Shown: positions 35,182 through 44,755 of the stretch, in pieces | Layout of the letters: each line of letters opens with the position of its first letter | How positions within the stretch are numbered: position 1 is the first letter of the stretch | Translations under genes and position numbers: made by a program | Source: Pseudobutyrivibrio xylanivorans | Lineage (GTDB): Bacteria; Bacillota; Clostridia; Lachnospirales; Lachnospiraceae | Direction of reading: 5' to 3' | NCBI RefSeq assembly: GCF_010906925.1 | Contig: NZ_VTVE01000001.1 | Span: 744,001 to 808,000 of the forward strand | Length of the DNA stretch: 64,000 nt | Notes under the pieces: generated by a model | What the model was told of the DNA's origin: nothing | The model's database searches: none | What the model saw: the letters and a program-made list of their open reading frames with translations, nothing else

Positions 35182-37035
35182 ATGAAGGTAAACAAGGGAG
35201 ATTTTGGTGAATACGGGCCACGAGTTAGCGGTAAAGACTCAGTTATCTTTACTTTTTCTGTTGAGCCATCAGCCAAAACTGTTGGGATTATTCTCTTCGA
35301 TAAAAAGAGTAAAAAACAGCTTTTTGAGGTAGATTTATCCAGAGAATACTCTGTGGGTAGAGTTTATTCTGCAGAAATTTCTGGTATTAATCCTGATGAG
35401 ATTTGTTACCTTCTTAAGGAAGATAAGAGGACATATGTTGATAGTTATGCTACATCTGTTGTAGGACGTGATATTTGGGGTGATGTAGATAACAGGAAAA
35501 AGTCTAAATTCGCCGTTTATTCTGGCATTTCCCATATAGAAAAACCTTGGAAGGATGATGAAGTTGATATTGCATCTTCTGATATGGTTTTGTACAAGCT
35601 TCATATGAGAGGATTTACTGCTGGTTTCGGTATGTCGGATACTAAAATTGGCAATTACAAGGGCCTACTATCTAAGCTTAACTACCTGACAAAGCTTGGC
35701 ATTACAAGTGTTGAGATAATGCCTGTTTATGATTTTGAAGAGTTATTTATTGAAAACAAGGTTATTATTTCAAAAAGAGGCGAGATGGTTCCTACACCAG
35801 AGTATACTGGTAAGACTAATTACTGGGGCTTTGGTATGGCTAATTATTTTGCTCCTAAGGCTTCCTATTTTGGTGGAGAGAGTAATGCAGTGGCAGGTCT
35901 TCGTAACATGATTTCTACCATGCATTCTAAGGGACTAGAGGTGATTATGGAGATGTCATTTGCCCTGGAAGTGTCAGATGACTATATCATTGATTGTCTC
36001 AATTACTATGTCAAATATTTCCATGTGGATGGATTTCATATTGTTGGATGCACGGCGCCTATCCAGCGTATTGCATCAGAGCCTTATCTTGCAGAGACTA
36101 AGATATTTTATGAGTATATTCCAGAAGAGATTCTTTGCAAGGAACATGGCAAAAAGCACTTATTTATTTACAACGATTCATTTATGAATGTTACACGTCA
36201 GATTCAGAATCATATGAATGGCAGCATGGTTCAGTTTGCTAACCATATGAGACGCCAAAATCAGGCCTATGGATTTGTTAATTATATGGCCAATGTTAAC
36301 GGTTTTTCCCTTTGGGACTCTTACTCTTATGGTGAAAAGCATAACTTAGATAATGGAGAGGAAAATCGTGACGGTACTAATACCAACTACTCATTTAATT
36401 ACGGAGTAGAGGGTAAGACTACTAACAAGACTATTAACGCTAACAGATATCGTGAGATGAGAAATGCGTTTACAGCGCTTTTCCTTTCTCAGAGTGTGCC
36501 GCTTTTTGTTGCTGCAGATGAGACAGCAGCTACACACTTAGGCAACAATAATCCATACTGTCAAGATAACAAAATGGGTTATACAGTATTTGCTAAAAAT
36601 AAAAACAAAAATACTCTTTCAAACTTTGTATCACAGCTTATTGAGTTTAGAAAGAATCATAAGTGTATTAGAGGTGAGACACCATTTCTAATGAATGATT
36701 ATAAGCACCTGGGTCTTCCTGATATGTCATTTCATGGCTCTGAGCCTTGGATGATGACTATCGGCGAGGAGCAAAAGGCTCTTGGTGTTTTATATAATGG
36801 CGCATACGCTAAGGAAAAAGAGGAAGTATTTGTTTGTTATAATTTCCACTATGATTCAGTGGATATGGCACTTCCTTTGTTGTCGCCAGGCAAGCGATGG
36901 CGTTTGTGTTTTAATACAGCTGAATATGATGACAAGAGCGATTTTAAGCCAAAGCCTATTAATAATCAGCAATCACTTTCTGTTCCTGGCAATTCAATAA
37001 GTGTGCTTGTGGGACTTAAGGTAGAAAAGAAATAG
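35182..37035 (+). CDS. GH13 debranching-enzyme-like protein lacking catalytic residues
   Basis: The ATG at 35182 follows a GTGGGG ribosome site; a TTG at 35164 has none. The 617-residue protein has an N-terminal CBM48-like sandwich (about 1-95) and a GlgX/isoamylase-type barrel. The hallmark EKHNLDNGEENRDGTN region near residue 385 is preserved. The barrel is, however, catalytically degraded. The nucleophile motif GFRFD reads GFHIV (V288), the transition-state Asp of HDGF is N373 in VNGF, and the DVVFNH motif near residue 257 reads EMSFAL. Only the acid/base Glu position (E311 in KIFYEY) seems kept. It probably binds alpha-glucan without hydrolysing it. It heads a group with a DUF5662 gene and trpS. 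Confidence 0.85.
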   Translation: MKVNKGDFGEYGPRVSGKDSVIFTFSVEPSAKTVGIILFDKKSKKQLFEVDLSREYSVGRVYSAEISGINPDEICYLLKEDKRTYVDSYATSVVGRDIWGDVDNRKKSKFAVYSGISHIEKPWKDDEVDIASSDMVLYKLHMRGFTAGFGMSDTKIGNYKGLLSKLNYLTKLGITSVEIMPVYDFEELFIENKVIISKRGEMVPTPEYTGKTNYWGFGMANYFAPKASYFGGESNAVAGLRNMISTMHSKGLEVIMEMSFALEVSDDYIIDCLNYYVKYFHVDGFHIVGCTAPIQRIASEPYLAETKIFYEYIPEEILCKEHGKKHLFIYNDSFMNVTRQIQNHMNGSMVQFANHMRRQNQAYGFVNYMANVNGFSLWDSYSYGEKHNLDNGEENRDGTNTNYSFNYGVEGKTTNKTINANRYREMRNAFTALFLSQSVPLFVAADETAATHLGNNNPYCQDNKMGYTVFAKNKNKNTLSNFVSQLIEFRKNHKCIRGETPFLMNDYKHLGLPDMSFHGSEPWMMTIGEEQKALGVLYNGAYAKEKEEVFVCYNFHYDSVDMALPLLSPGKRWRLCFNTAEYDDKSDFKPKPINNQQSLSVPGNSISVLVGLKVEKK

Positions 37036-37053
37036 AAATAGGAGTTTGTTGTT

Positions 37054-37590
37054 TTGAAGGCTTTACAACATTTTTTGACGATAACGCGTCACAGACATCA
37101 GGTGATGAAATTATGTTTTGGTGTCGGTTTATATAGACAGGGACTTTTGCATGATTTGTCCAAATATTCTTGGACAGAGTTTTCTGTTGGAGCTAAATAT
37201 TATCAGGGCGATAGGAGTCCTAATGATGCCGAAAGGCAGGATAGGGGCGTATCCTATGCTTGGTTACATCATAAGGGCAGAAATAAGCATCATTTAGAAT
37301 ATTGGGTTGATTATGATCCAACACGACAGAAATTATTAGCTGGAGCTAAGATGCCAGTTAAATATGTAGTTGAAATGTATTGTGATAGAGTTGCAGCATG
37401 CAAGATATATCACAAGGATGCATATTCTGATAGTTCAGCACTAGAATATTTTGATAAGGGACGGAGCAAGGAGCTTATGCATCCTGAGTCAGCAGCCCTT
37501 CTTAGAGATATGCTTTCTTATTTGGCTGAGCATGGCGAGAAGGCTACAAGTTTATATATTCGCAAAGAGATTTTACATAATAAAAGATAG
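37054..37590 (+). CDS. DUF5662-family protein
   Basis: The start is a TTG at 37054 with AGGAG about ten bases upstream. The 178-residue protein is soluble and rich in His and Tyr. Conserved-looking segments are HRHQVMKLCFGVGL, LLHDLSKYSWTEF and HHKGRNKHHLEYW. The spaced histidines and aspartates recall an HD-like metal site, but no catalytic role is known for DUF5662. It sits 18 bp after the GH13-like gene and 20 bp before trpS, so all three may be one transcript. Confidence 0.8.
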   Translation: MKALQHFLTITRHRHQVMKLCFGVGLYRQGLLHDLSKYSWTEFSVGAKYYQGDRSPNDAERQDRGVSYAWLHHKGRNKHHLEYWVDYDPTRQKLLAGAKMPVKYVVEMYCDRVAACKIYHKDAYSDSSALEYFDKGRSKELMHPESAALLRDMLSYLAEHGEKATSLYIRKEILHNKR

Positions 37591-37610
37591 GTTTTAGGAG
37601 ATTAATAGTA

Positions 37611-38618
37611 ATGGAAAAGGAAAGAAAAGTATTATATTCAGGTATGCAGGCCACTGGCAAGCTTACACTTGGTAACTATATAGGAGCATTAAAAAACTGG
37701 GTTAACCTTCATGAGGATTATGATTGCTTCTTTGGAGTAATGGATTTACATTCACTTACAGTTCGTCAGAATCCTACAGAGTTCAAGCAAAATGCTAGAC
37801 GTATCTACACTCAGTATGTGGCTGCAGGACTTGATCCTAAGAAAAACTGCATTTATTTCCAGTCCCATGTTTCTGCTCATGCAGAGCTTGGTTGGATTTT
37901 AGATTGCTTTACCTACATGGGTGAGCTTAATCGTATGACTCAGTTCAAGGATAAATCTGCTAAACATGCAGACAATATTAACGCAGGTCTTTTTACATAT
38001 CCAGCTCTTATGGCTGCTGATATTTTGCTTTATCAGGCTGATTTGGTGCCAATTGGTGCAGACCAGAAGCAGCATCTTGAGATTTGCCGCGATGTAGCAG
38101 AGCGTGTTAACAATATTTATGGTGATGTATTTACAATTCCTGAGGGATTCTTCCCTAAGGCTGGAGCTCGTATTATGTCACTTGCAGAGCCTACTAAAAA
38201 GATGTCTAAATCAGATGAAAATGTTAATGCTACAATTTATCTTATTGATGACAGAGATACAATTATTCGTAAGTTTAAAAAGGCTGTTACTGATTCAGAG
38301 GCAGAGGTTCGCTATGATGTAGAAAATAAGCCAGGGGTTTCAAATCTCATGGAAATTTACGGCGTTGTAACAGATAAGACTATGGATCAGGTTGCAAGAG
38401 AGTTTGAAGGCAAGGGCTACGGTGATTTCAAGCTTGCAGTTGGTGAAGCTGTTGCAGATATGCTAGATCCTTTCCACGCAAGATGTGCGGAGCTTGAAAA
38501 GGATAAGACATTCATCAATGAGTGCATAAAGGAGAATTCTGAAAAAGCTGCTTATTTTGCTAACAAGACCCTTCGTAAGGTTCATAAGAAACTTGGGCTT
38601 GTTGAAAGAATTAGATAA
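37611..38618 (+). CDS. trpS: Tryptophanyl-tRNA synthetase
   Basis: The 335-residue class I synthetase is of normal size. Its HIGH-type motif is in SGMQATGKLTLGNYIGAL near residue 12, and the KMSKS motif is in TKKMSKSDEN near residue 202. The tryptophan-site segment DLHSLTVRQNP and PIGADQKQHLEICRD are also typical. Its ATG has TAGGAG about ten bases upstream. No T-box is present, unlike many Firmicute trpS genes, so regulation is presumably from the upstream promoter. A terminator follows at 38632. Confidence 0.97.
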   Translation: MEKERKVLYSGMQATGKLTLGNYIGALKNWVNLHEDYDCFFGVMDLHSLTVRQNPTEFKQNARRIYTQYVAAGLDPKKNCIYFQSHVSAHAELGWILDCFTYMGELNRMTQFKDKSAKHADNINAGLFTYPALMAADILLYQADLVPIGADQKQHLEICRDVAERVNNIYGDVFTIPEGFFPKAGARIMSLAEPTKKMSKSDENVNATIYLIDDRDTIIRKFKKAVTDSEAEVRYDVENKPGVSNLMEIYGVVTDKTMDQVAREFEGKGYGDFKLAVGEAVADMLDPFHARCAELEKDKTFINECIKENSEKAAYFANKTLRKVHKKLGLVERIR

Positions 38619-38631
38619 TTAGTATTTACAC

Positions 38632-38670
38632 AAAAGACAAGAGTATGATAATATGCTCTTGTCTTTTTTC
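38632..38670 (+). terminator. Intrinsic terminator after trpS
   Basis: AAAAGACAAGAG (38632-38643) pairs with CTCTTGTCTTTT (38656-38667) around a 12-base loop that can pair further, followed by T residues. Confidence 0.9.
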
Positions 38671-38704
38671 TATATACATTCAATTTTTATCCCAAGGAGA
38701 TTAA

Positions 38705-40237
38705 TTGTATAGCATAGTTAATACCGCTACCGTTTTCGGTATCGATTCAAAGCTTATATCTGTGGAGGCAGATATATCTGAAGGTATGCCTATTTTTGAG
38801 ATGGTAGGATACCTTTCTTCAGAGGTAAAGGAGGCAAAGGAGCGAGTTAGAGCGGCTCTTAAAAATGAGGGTTATACTTTGCCAGTCAAAAGAATCACCA
38901 TTAATTTATCACCAGCCAGCATCAAAAAGACAGGAGCAGGATTTGATTTACCTATTGCTGTAGCCATTCTTTCGGCCATAGGAATCATTAATTGCGAAAA
39001 GATGGATAAGATATGCATGCTGGGAGAAATATCCCTAGATGGCAAAATACAGCCTGTAAACGGCGTGCTCTCTATGGTTACCGCTGCAAAGAAAAATGAT
39101 TTTGAAATTGTCATTGTTCCAAAGGCTAATCTACTGGAGGCTAGGCTTATTTCAGGGATAACCACCATTGGAGTTTCAAAGCTATCAGAAGTAATTGAAA
39201 TATTAAACGAGGGATTATTTCAGATGGAAGAAATTCCATCGGTTAATGGAGACTTTCCTATTGAGACGGAATATGATTTTGAAATGATTAATGGGCAACA
39301 AGCATTAAGGCGAGCTTGTGAGGTGGCTATTTCTGGAATGCACAATATTCTGATGGTAGGTCCACCGGGAGCAGGGAAATCCATGATGGCAAAATGTATT
39401 CCATCTATTTTGCCGGCCATGGATATAGAAGAGCAGATGGAGATATCTAAGATTTATTCTGTATCCGGAAAGTTTGATGAGAGAAAAGGTTTGATAAAAA
39501 ATAGGCCTTTTAGAAGTCCTCATCATACAATTTCTGCACAGGGGCTCGTAGGCGGAGGGCAATATCCTAAGCCAGGTGAGATTTCTCTCGCACATAAGGG
39601 GATATTATTCCTTGATGAGCTTACGGAATTTGCAAAGAGCACAATCGAGATTTTGCGTCAGCCTATGGAGGATAAGGAGGTTACCATATCAAGAACTGCT
39701 GGAAGCTTTACCTATCCAGCTGATTTTGTTCTTGTTGCAGCCATGAACCCTTGCTCTTGCGGTTATTATCCAGATTTAAATAAGTGCCACTGTTCGAGGC
39801 TTTCTATTCAGCGTTATATGTCTAAAATATCTCAGCCACTTTTAGATAGAATAGATATCTGTGCCGAAGCGCCTACTCTCAATTTTTCTCAAATAACAAG
39901 CAGAGGAAAAAATGAAAGCTCAAATGATATCAGAGAGCGAGTTATGAGGTGTCAGCAGATTCAACAGGAAAGATATAAGGACTATAGCTTTAAATTTAAT
40001 AGTCAAATACCAAACAGCCTAATTAATAAATTTTGTAACCTTGGCCATGAAGAAGCAGAATTTATGGAAGAGATGTACGAGAAATACGCTCTTACTGCTA
40101 GAACCTATCACAAGGTTCTTAGGGTTGCCAGGACTATTGCAGACATGGATGGGGATGATGATATTAGAATAGCTCATCTGCGAGAATCGCTAGTGTATAG
40201 AGGTCTTGATAAGAAGTTTTGGGAGGTGACTATTTGA
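38705..40237 (+). CDS. comM: ComM/YifB-family AAA+ Mg-chelatase-like ATPase
   Basis: The TTG start at 38705 has AAGGAG at 38694-38699. The 510-residue protein has an N-terminal Lon-like ChlI domain (to about residue 170). An AAA+ module follows with Walker A GPPGAGKSMM near residue 218 and Walker B LFLDEL. The MNPCSCGYYPD zinc-like loop is next, and a C-terminal helical domain ends the protein (about 400-500). ComM in naturally transformable bacteria is a branch-migration helicase that aids integration of incoming DNA. It overlaps dprA, another transformation gene, by four bases, so the pair forms a translationally coupled unit. Confidence 0.93.
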   Translation: MYSIVNTATVFGIDSKLISVEADISEGMPIFEMVGYLSSEVKEAKERVRAALKNEGYTLPVKRITINLSPASIKKTGAGFDLPIAVAILSAIGIINCEKMDKICMLGEISLDGKIQPVNGVLSMVTAAKKNDFEIVIVPKANLLEARLISGITTIGVSKLSEVIEILNEGLFQMEEIPSVNGDFPIETEYDFEMINGQQALRRACEVAISGMHNILMVGPPGAGKSMMAKCIPSILPAMDIEEQMEISKIYSVSGKFDERKGLIKNRPFRSPHHTISAQGLVGGGQYPKPGEISLAHKGILFLDELTEFAKSTIEILRQPMEDKEVTISRTAGSFTYPADFVLVAAMNPCSCGYYPDLNKCHCSRLSIQRYMSKISQPLLDRIDICAEAPTLNFSQITSRGKNESSNDIRERVMRCQQIQQERYKDYSFKFNSQIPNSLINKFCNLGHEEAEFMEEMYEKYALTARTYHKVLRVARTIADMDGDDDIRIAHLRESLVYRGLDKKFWEVTI

Positions 40238-41328
40238 GTAATGAATTAGCCTTCCAATACTGGTTTTTACAAAATGAAGATATCAGCTATGGCAAGAAAC
40301 AAAAGCTGATTGAGTATTTCTATAATTCCTTTAATATTTACACCGCCTCTAAAAATGAGTTAGTTTCATCCATGCTGTTTACTGAAACTGAAGCAGAATT
40401 ATTTATAAAAAATAGAAGTTTGTACCAGGTGGATAAAGCATATGAAAGATTTTGCCAATCCCCATTTTCATTTATAACAACAGAAGACCCTAGCTATCCT
40501 CAAAAGCTTGCCAATATATATGATAACCCCTACGGGCTTTTTTATAATGGCAATTTGCCTTCTTTCAACCATTGTATTGCAATTGTTGGGGCAAGACGAT
40601 GTAGTGCCTACGGTAAAAAGTTGGCCTTTGAACTGGGAAATCGGCTGGCAAAAGAGGGATTTACAATTATAAGTGGTATGGCAAGAGGAATTGATACTCA
40701 TTCTCATAGAGGGGCTATAGAGGCATCTGGAAAGACAGTGGCAGTGCTTGGATGTGGATGTGATGTTATTTATCCGCCAGAGAACCATTTAATATATGAA
40801 GAAATAGTGCAAAACGGTGCAGTAATGTCGGAATATCAAATGGGTTCATCGCCTATAGCACAGAACTTTCCAAGAAGAAATAGGATAGTATCTGCTTTAT
40901 CAGACATTGTAATTGTTATTGAGGCTAGAGAAAAATCTGGCTCACTTATAACTGCAGATTTAGCTTTAGATCAGGGCAAGGATATCTATGTTGTCCCTGG
41001 AAGAATTGGGGATAGCCTTAGTGAGGGCTGTAATAGGCTGATATCTCAAGGAGCAGGTATCATATACAACGTAGACGCTTTTATAAATGAGATTTTAGAA
41101 AGGTACGGTAAGGTAAATCAGAAGAGGACAGTTGTCAATCAAAGGCCTAATATTTCAAGGGAAGAAAAGAAGATATTGTCTCTTTTTGACTATTATCCAA
41201 AGAGTCTTTCTACAATTATGGAACAGACAAATATTGATTATTTGAATTTACTGTCAGTTGTTTATTCTCTAGAAAAACAAGGCCTTATTGAAGAAGTATT
41301 TAAGAATAATTATGTGAAATTCAGTTAA
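40234..41328 (+). CDS. dprA: DNA-processing protein DprA
   Basis: The start is the TTG at 40234, whose last two bases overlap the comM stop (TTGA), with GGAGG nine bases upstream. The 364-residue protein has an N-terminal helical region and the Rossmann-like DprA core. Seen motifs are IVGARRCSAYG, ISGMARGIDTHSHRGA, AVLGCGCDVIYPPEN, EYQMGSSPIAQNFPRRNRI and SGSLITADLA. A winged-helix C-terminus follows. DprA binds single-stranded DNA entering the cell and loads RecA. Together with comM it suggests a conserved uptake or recombination module, although other com genes are not in the window. Confidence 0.95.
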   Translation: MSNELAFQYWFLQNEDISYGKKQKLIEYFYNSFNIYTASKNELVSSMLFTETEAELFIKNRSLYQVDKAYERFCQSPFSFITTEDPSYPQKLANIYDNPYGLFYNGNLPSFNHCIAIVGARRCSAYGKKLAFELGNRLAKEGFTIISGMARGIDTHSHRGAIEASGKTVAVLGCGCDVIYPPENHLIYEEIVQNGAVMSEYQMGSSPIAQNFPRRNRIVSALSDIVIVIEAREKSGSLITADLALDQGKDIYVVPGRIGDSLSEGCNRLISQGAGIIYNVDAFINEILERYGKVNQKRTVVNQRPNISREEKKILSLFDYYPKSLSTIMEQTNIDYLNLLSVVYSLEKQGLIEEVFKNNYVKFS

Positions 41329-41367
41329 AATTTCGATAAATTGTTACCTCATCAAATAAAATTCACC

Positions 41368-41396
41368 TTGAAAATAGAAAATTTATGTTGTATATT
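41368..41396 (+). promoter_or_regulatory. Promoter of topA
   Basis: TTGAAA (41368-41373) and TATATT (41391-41396) are 17 bp apart, about 75 bp before the topA start. Confidence 0.5.
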
Positions 41397-41469
41397 GAAT
41401 ACCGATTCTAAAATTCAGTGTCTATTCAAGCGCTGATAAATGATTATTAATTTAAGGAGCATAATATAA

Positions 41470-43545
41470 ATGGCAAAAAATCTTGTTATAGTAGAGTCTC
41501 CAGCAAAGGTGCATACAATCAAGAAGTTTTTGGGAAGCAATTATGAAGTTATGGCTTCGCAGGGACATGTCAGGGATATGCCAAAGAGCCAGCTCGGCTT
41601 CGATCCAGAAAATGATTTTGAACCTAAATATATAACTATCAGAGGAAAGGGAGAATTGCTTGCGGCACTTCGTAAGGAAGTGAAGAAGGCAGATAAGATT
41701 TATCTTGCAACTGATCCCGACCGTGAGGGAGAAGCTATTTCATGGCATCTTACTCACGCTCTCAATCTTCAAGATAAAAAGGTATATCGTATTACCTTTA
41801 ATGAAATTACAAAGACTGCTGTTAAAAATTCTCTTAAGAATCCTAGAGAAATCGATATGGATTTAGTTGATGCACAGCAGGCAAGACGTATGCTTGATAG
41901 AATGGTTGGATATAAGATTTCGCCACTTCTTTGGGCAAAGGTCAAAAGAGGACTTTCCGCTGGACGTGTTCAGTCGGTAGCCCTCAGAATTATCTGTGAT
42001 AGAGAAAAGGAAATCGAGCAGTTTATTCCACAGGAATACTACACACTGGATGTTCTTCTTGATACAGAAGGGTCTAAAAAGCCAATTGTTGCCAAGTATT
42101 ATGGTGACAAGACTGGCAAAAAAGATATATCAGACAAAGCTTCACTTGATAAGATAATGGAGGAGCTTAAGGGGGCTGAATTCTCAATTGCTTCTATTAA
42201 GAGAGGTACAAGAGAGAAGAAGGCACCACTTCCTTTTACTACATCTACAATGCAACAGGAAGCATCAAAGGCTTTGAATTTCTCAATTCAAAAGACTATG
42301 AGTGTTGCTCAGCAGCTTTATGAAGGTGTTTCAGTTAAAGGCCACGGTACAATCGGTCTTATCACTTACCTTCGTACAGATTCTACTCGTGTTTCTGATG
42401 AAGCCAGAGCAGCGGCTGAGAGCTTTATTACTTCAAATTATGGTGATAATTACCTTTCAGCACCTATAGCTAGTTCTAAGAAGAACTCTGGCAAGGTTCA
42501 GGATGCTCACGAGGCAATTAGACCAGCTAATATTGAGCTTGTTCCTTCCGAGATTAAGGACAGCCTTACAAGAGACCAGTACAGACTATATCAGCTTGTA
42601 TGGAAGCGCTTTGTGGCTAGCCAGATGGCAAATGCTGTATACGATACAATTTCTCTTAATGTACAGGCTAAGGATCAGGTGTTTACAGCAGCTGAATCTG
42701 CTATAAAGTTCGATGGCTTTATGATGATATATGTATCAGCAGACGATGAAGAGGATGCTAAGACTCATCCACTTTCAAAGCTTACTGAGGATAGCAAGCT
42801 TTCTTTCAATAGTTTTGATGAAAAACAGCACTTTACTCAGCCACTTCCTCATTTTACTGAGGCATCACTGGTAAAGACTTTGGAGGAGCTTGGAATCGGT
42901 AGACCAAGTACATATTCACCTACAATTACAACACTTATCAAACGTCACTATATTACAAAAGAGGCAAAGAACCTCTTTGTTACAGAACTTGGTGAAGTAG
43001 TCAATTCTATTATGGAGGATTCATTCCCTATAATTGTTGATGATAAATTTACAGCAAATCTTGAGTTACTTTTGGATGGAGTTGAAGAGGGCACAGTTGA
43101 ATGGAAATCTGTTGTTAGAAATTTCTATCCTGACCTTGAGAAGGCTGTCAAAGTTGCTGAGGACGAGTTGGCTAAGATTGAGATTCATGATGAGGTTACT
43201 GATGTTATCTGCGAAGAATGCGGACGTAACATGGTAATTAAGTTTGGACCTCATGGTAAGTTCTTGGCATGTCCTGGATTCCCAGAGTGCAGAAACACTA
43301 AGCCATTCCTTGAGAAGGTGGGTGTACCTTGTCCTAAATGTGGAGGCGATGTTGTTATTCGTAAGTCCCAAAAAGGACGCAAGTTTTACGGTTGTGCTAA
43401 TCATCCAGAATGTGATTTCATCAGCTGGTCTAAACCAACTGTTGAGAAGTGTCCAAAGTGCGGCACATATATGGTTGAAAAGGGGAATAAATTAGTTTGC
43501 GCAAATGATGAATGTCGATTTGTTCAAAGTGTAAATAAAGAATAA
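41470..43545 (+). CDS. topA: DNA topoisomerase I
   Basis: The 691-residue type IA topoisomerase relaxes negative supercoils. The TOPRIM domain starts NLVIVESPAKVHTIKKFLG and has the acidic triad in ATDPDREGEAISWH. The catalytic tyrosine is in ITYLRTDSTRVS near residue 300. Three C-terminal zinc-finger-like modules are visible: CEECGRNMV, CPKCGGDVV and CPKCGTYMV with their second Cys pairs. An AAGGAG site lies about eight bases before the ATG. It follows dprA, a gene order common in Firmicutes, but has its own promoter. Confidence 0.97.
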   Translation: MAKNLVIVESPAKVHTIKKFLGSNYEVMASQGHVRDMPKSQLGFDPENDFEPKYITIRGKGELLAALRKEVKKADKIYLATDPDREGEAISWHLTHALNLQDKKVYRITFNEITKTAVKNSLKNPREIDMDLVDAQQARRMLDRMVGYKISPLLWAKVKRGLSAGRVQSVALRIICDREKEIEQFIPQEYYTLDVLLDTEGSKKPIVAKYYGDKTGKKDISDKASLDKIMEELKGAEFSIASIKRGTREKKAPLPFTTSTMQQEASKALNFSIQKTMSVAQQLYEGVSVKGHGTIGLITYLRTDSTRVSDEARAAAESFITSNYGDNYLSAPIASSKKNSGKVQDAHEAIRPANIELVPSEIKDSLTRDQYRLYQLVWKRFVASQMANAVYDTISLNVQAKDQVFTAAESAIKFDGFMMIYVSADDEEDAKTHPLSKLTEDSKLSFNSFDEKQHFTQPLPHFTEASLVKTLEELGIGRPSTYSPTITTLIKRHYITKEAKNLFVTELGEVVNSIMEDSFPIIVDDKFTANLELLLDGVEEGTVEWKSVVRNFYPDLEKAVKVAEDELAKIEIHDEVTDVICEECGRNMVIKFGPHGKFLACPGFPECRNTKPFLEKVGVPCPKCGGDVVIRKSQKGRKFYGCANHPECDFISWSKPTVEKCPKCGTYMVEKGNKLVCANDECRFVQSVNKE

Positions 43546-43599
43546 GATAATTCAAAAATGTTGGAAATGTACACAACAAAAAGAATAGTCTGAATTTTA

Positions 43600-43628
43600 T
43601 TGCAATTCATACAAGTCGGTGCTATAAT
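43600..43628 (+). promoter_or_regulatory. Promoter of codY
   Basis: TTGCAA (43600-43605) and a perfect TATAAT (43623-43628) are 17 bp apart. No clear CodY box was recognised around it. Confidence 0.7.
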
Positions 43629-43719
43629 TTGTACAAATTCACTCTAAGAGTGGTACAGGGGAACGCTGTGTATGAGGAGTTTGATACATTCGTATTAGAT
43701 TTAGGAGGAAATTATTTTC

Positions 43720-44496
43720 ATGAGCGTACAGTTATTAGATAAGACAAGAAAGATCGGAAAGCTTCTTCATAACAACAATTCTTCAAAGGTTGTATTCAAT
43801 GATATTTGTTCAGTTTTAACTGAGATTTTGGACTCTTCAGTTCTTGTTATTTCTAAGAAGGGAAAGGTTTTAGGTCTTTCTCATCTTCCAAATACTACAG
43901 AAATTGGTGAGCTTATCGTTGATGAAGTAGGTGGTTTTATCGATCCACTTCTCAATGAGAGATTACTTTCAATTCTTTCTACAAAGGAAAATGTTAATCT
44001 TAAGACATTAGGTTTCGAGAAGGGCGATATTGACATGTATTCAGCAATTATTGCTCCTATCGATATTGCTGGCGAGCGTCTTGGTACACTTTTTGTTTAT
44101 AGATTTGATAAGCAGTATGATATTGATGACATCATTCTTACAGAGTATGGCACAACAGTAGTTGGTCTTGAGATGATGCGTTCAGTTAATGAGGAGTCTG
44201 CTGAGGAGAACAGAAAGCTTCAGGTAGTAAAGAGTGCTATTTCAACACTTTCTTACTCAGAGCTTGAGGCTATTATTCATATCTTTGATGAGCTTGATGG
44301 CAATGAGGGCGTACTTGTTGCATCAAAGATTGCTGATAGAGTAGGTATTACAAGATCAGTTATCGTTAATGCACTTCGCAAGTTTGAGTCTGCAGGTGTT
44401 ATTGAGTCTCGTTCATCAGGTATGAAGGGTACTTACATCAAGGTATTAAATGATGTTGTATTCGATGAACTTGAGGAAATTAAGAAGAATAAATAA
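43720..44496 (+). CDS. codY: GTP- and branched-chain-amino-acid-sensing regulator CodY
   Basis: The 258-residue protein has the typical CodY length. An N-terminal GAF domain senses isoleucine/valine (about residues 1-155), and a C-terminal winged helix-turn-helix follows. The HTH phrase ASKIADRVGITRSVIVNALR near residue 204 and SSGMKGTYIKVLN near 235 are diagnostic. CodY represses nutrient-scavenging, and often motility, genes when GTP and branched-chain amino acids are plentiful. It lies just upstream of the flagellar locus, as in several Firmicutes, though separated from it by a terminator. GGAGG precedes the ATG. Confidence 0.97.
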   Translation: MSVQLLDKTRKIGKLLHNNNSSKVVFNDICSVLTEILDSSVLVISKKGKVLGLSHLPNTTEIGELIVDEVGGFIDPLLNERLLSILSTKENVNLKTLGFEKGDIDMYSAIIAPIDIAGERLGTLFVYRFDKQYDIDDIILTEYGTTVVGLEMMRSVNEESAEENRKLQVVKSAISTLSYSELEAIIHIFDELDGNEGVLVASKIADRVGITRSVIVNALRKFESAGVIESRSSGMKGTYIKVLNDVVFDELEEIKKNK

Positions 44497-44532
44497 TCTT
44501 TATAGAACTTAATATTAAGGATTGTGTGTTAT

Positions 44533-44562
44533 AAAAGGACTTACGTTTGTAGGTCCTTTTTT
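44533..44562 (+). terminator. Intrinsic terminator of codY
   Basis: AAAAGGACTTAC (44533-44544) pairs with GTAGGTCCTTTT (44549-44560) with one G-T pair and a GTTT loop, followed by T residues. Confidence 0.92.
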
Positions 44563-44647
44563 GTATACAGTATAATTCATTACTTTTTCACATGTTTTTC
44601 GTATTATAAAAGAGATTATAAATTGTTACATAATATAACTGCTTATG

Positions 44648-44663
44648 ACACAATTTCTTGTGT
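44648..44663. promoter_or_regulatory. Dyad upstream of the flagellar promoter
   Basis: ACACAA (44648-44653) and TTGTGT (44658-44663) form a perfect inverted repeat with a 4-bp centre, 40 bp before the flgB -35. Part of it (TTCTTGTGT) recurs at 44700-44708, over the -35. A regulator site is likely but not identified. Confidence 0.45.
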
Positions 44664-44702
44664 GAGCTTATTTTAAATTATACTATATGATGTAAAAACT
44701 TC

Positions 44703-44730
44703 TTGTGTTTTCTGACAGATAATTTATAAT
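44703..44730 (+). promoter_or_regulatory. Promoter of the flgB operon
   Basis: TTGTGT (44703-44708) and TATAAT (44725-44730) are 16 bp apart. The form is sigma-A-like rather than sigma-28. Confidence 0.5.
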
Positions 44731-44755
44731 AAAATTAGTCTAGGAGGATTGTTGT

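Noticed and set aside
44563-44755. Sigma-28 flagellar promoter
   Set aside because: No TAAA-N15-GCCGATAA-like sequence was seen; the best match is sigma-A-like.
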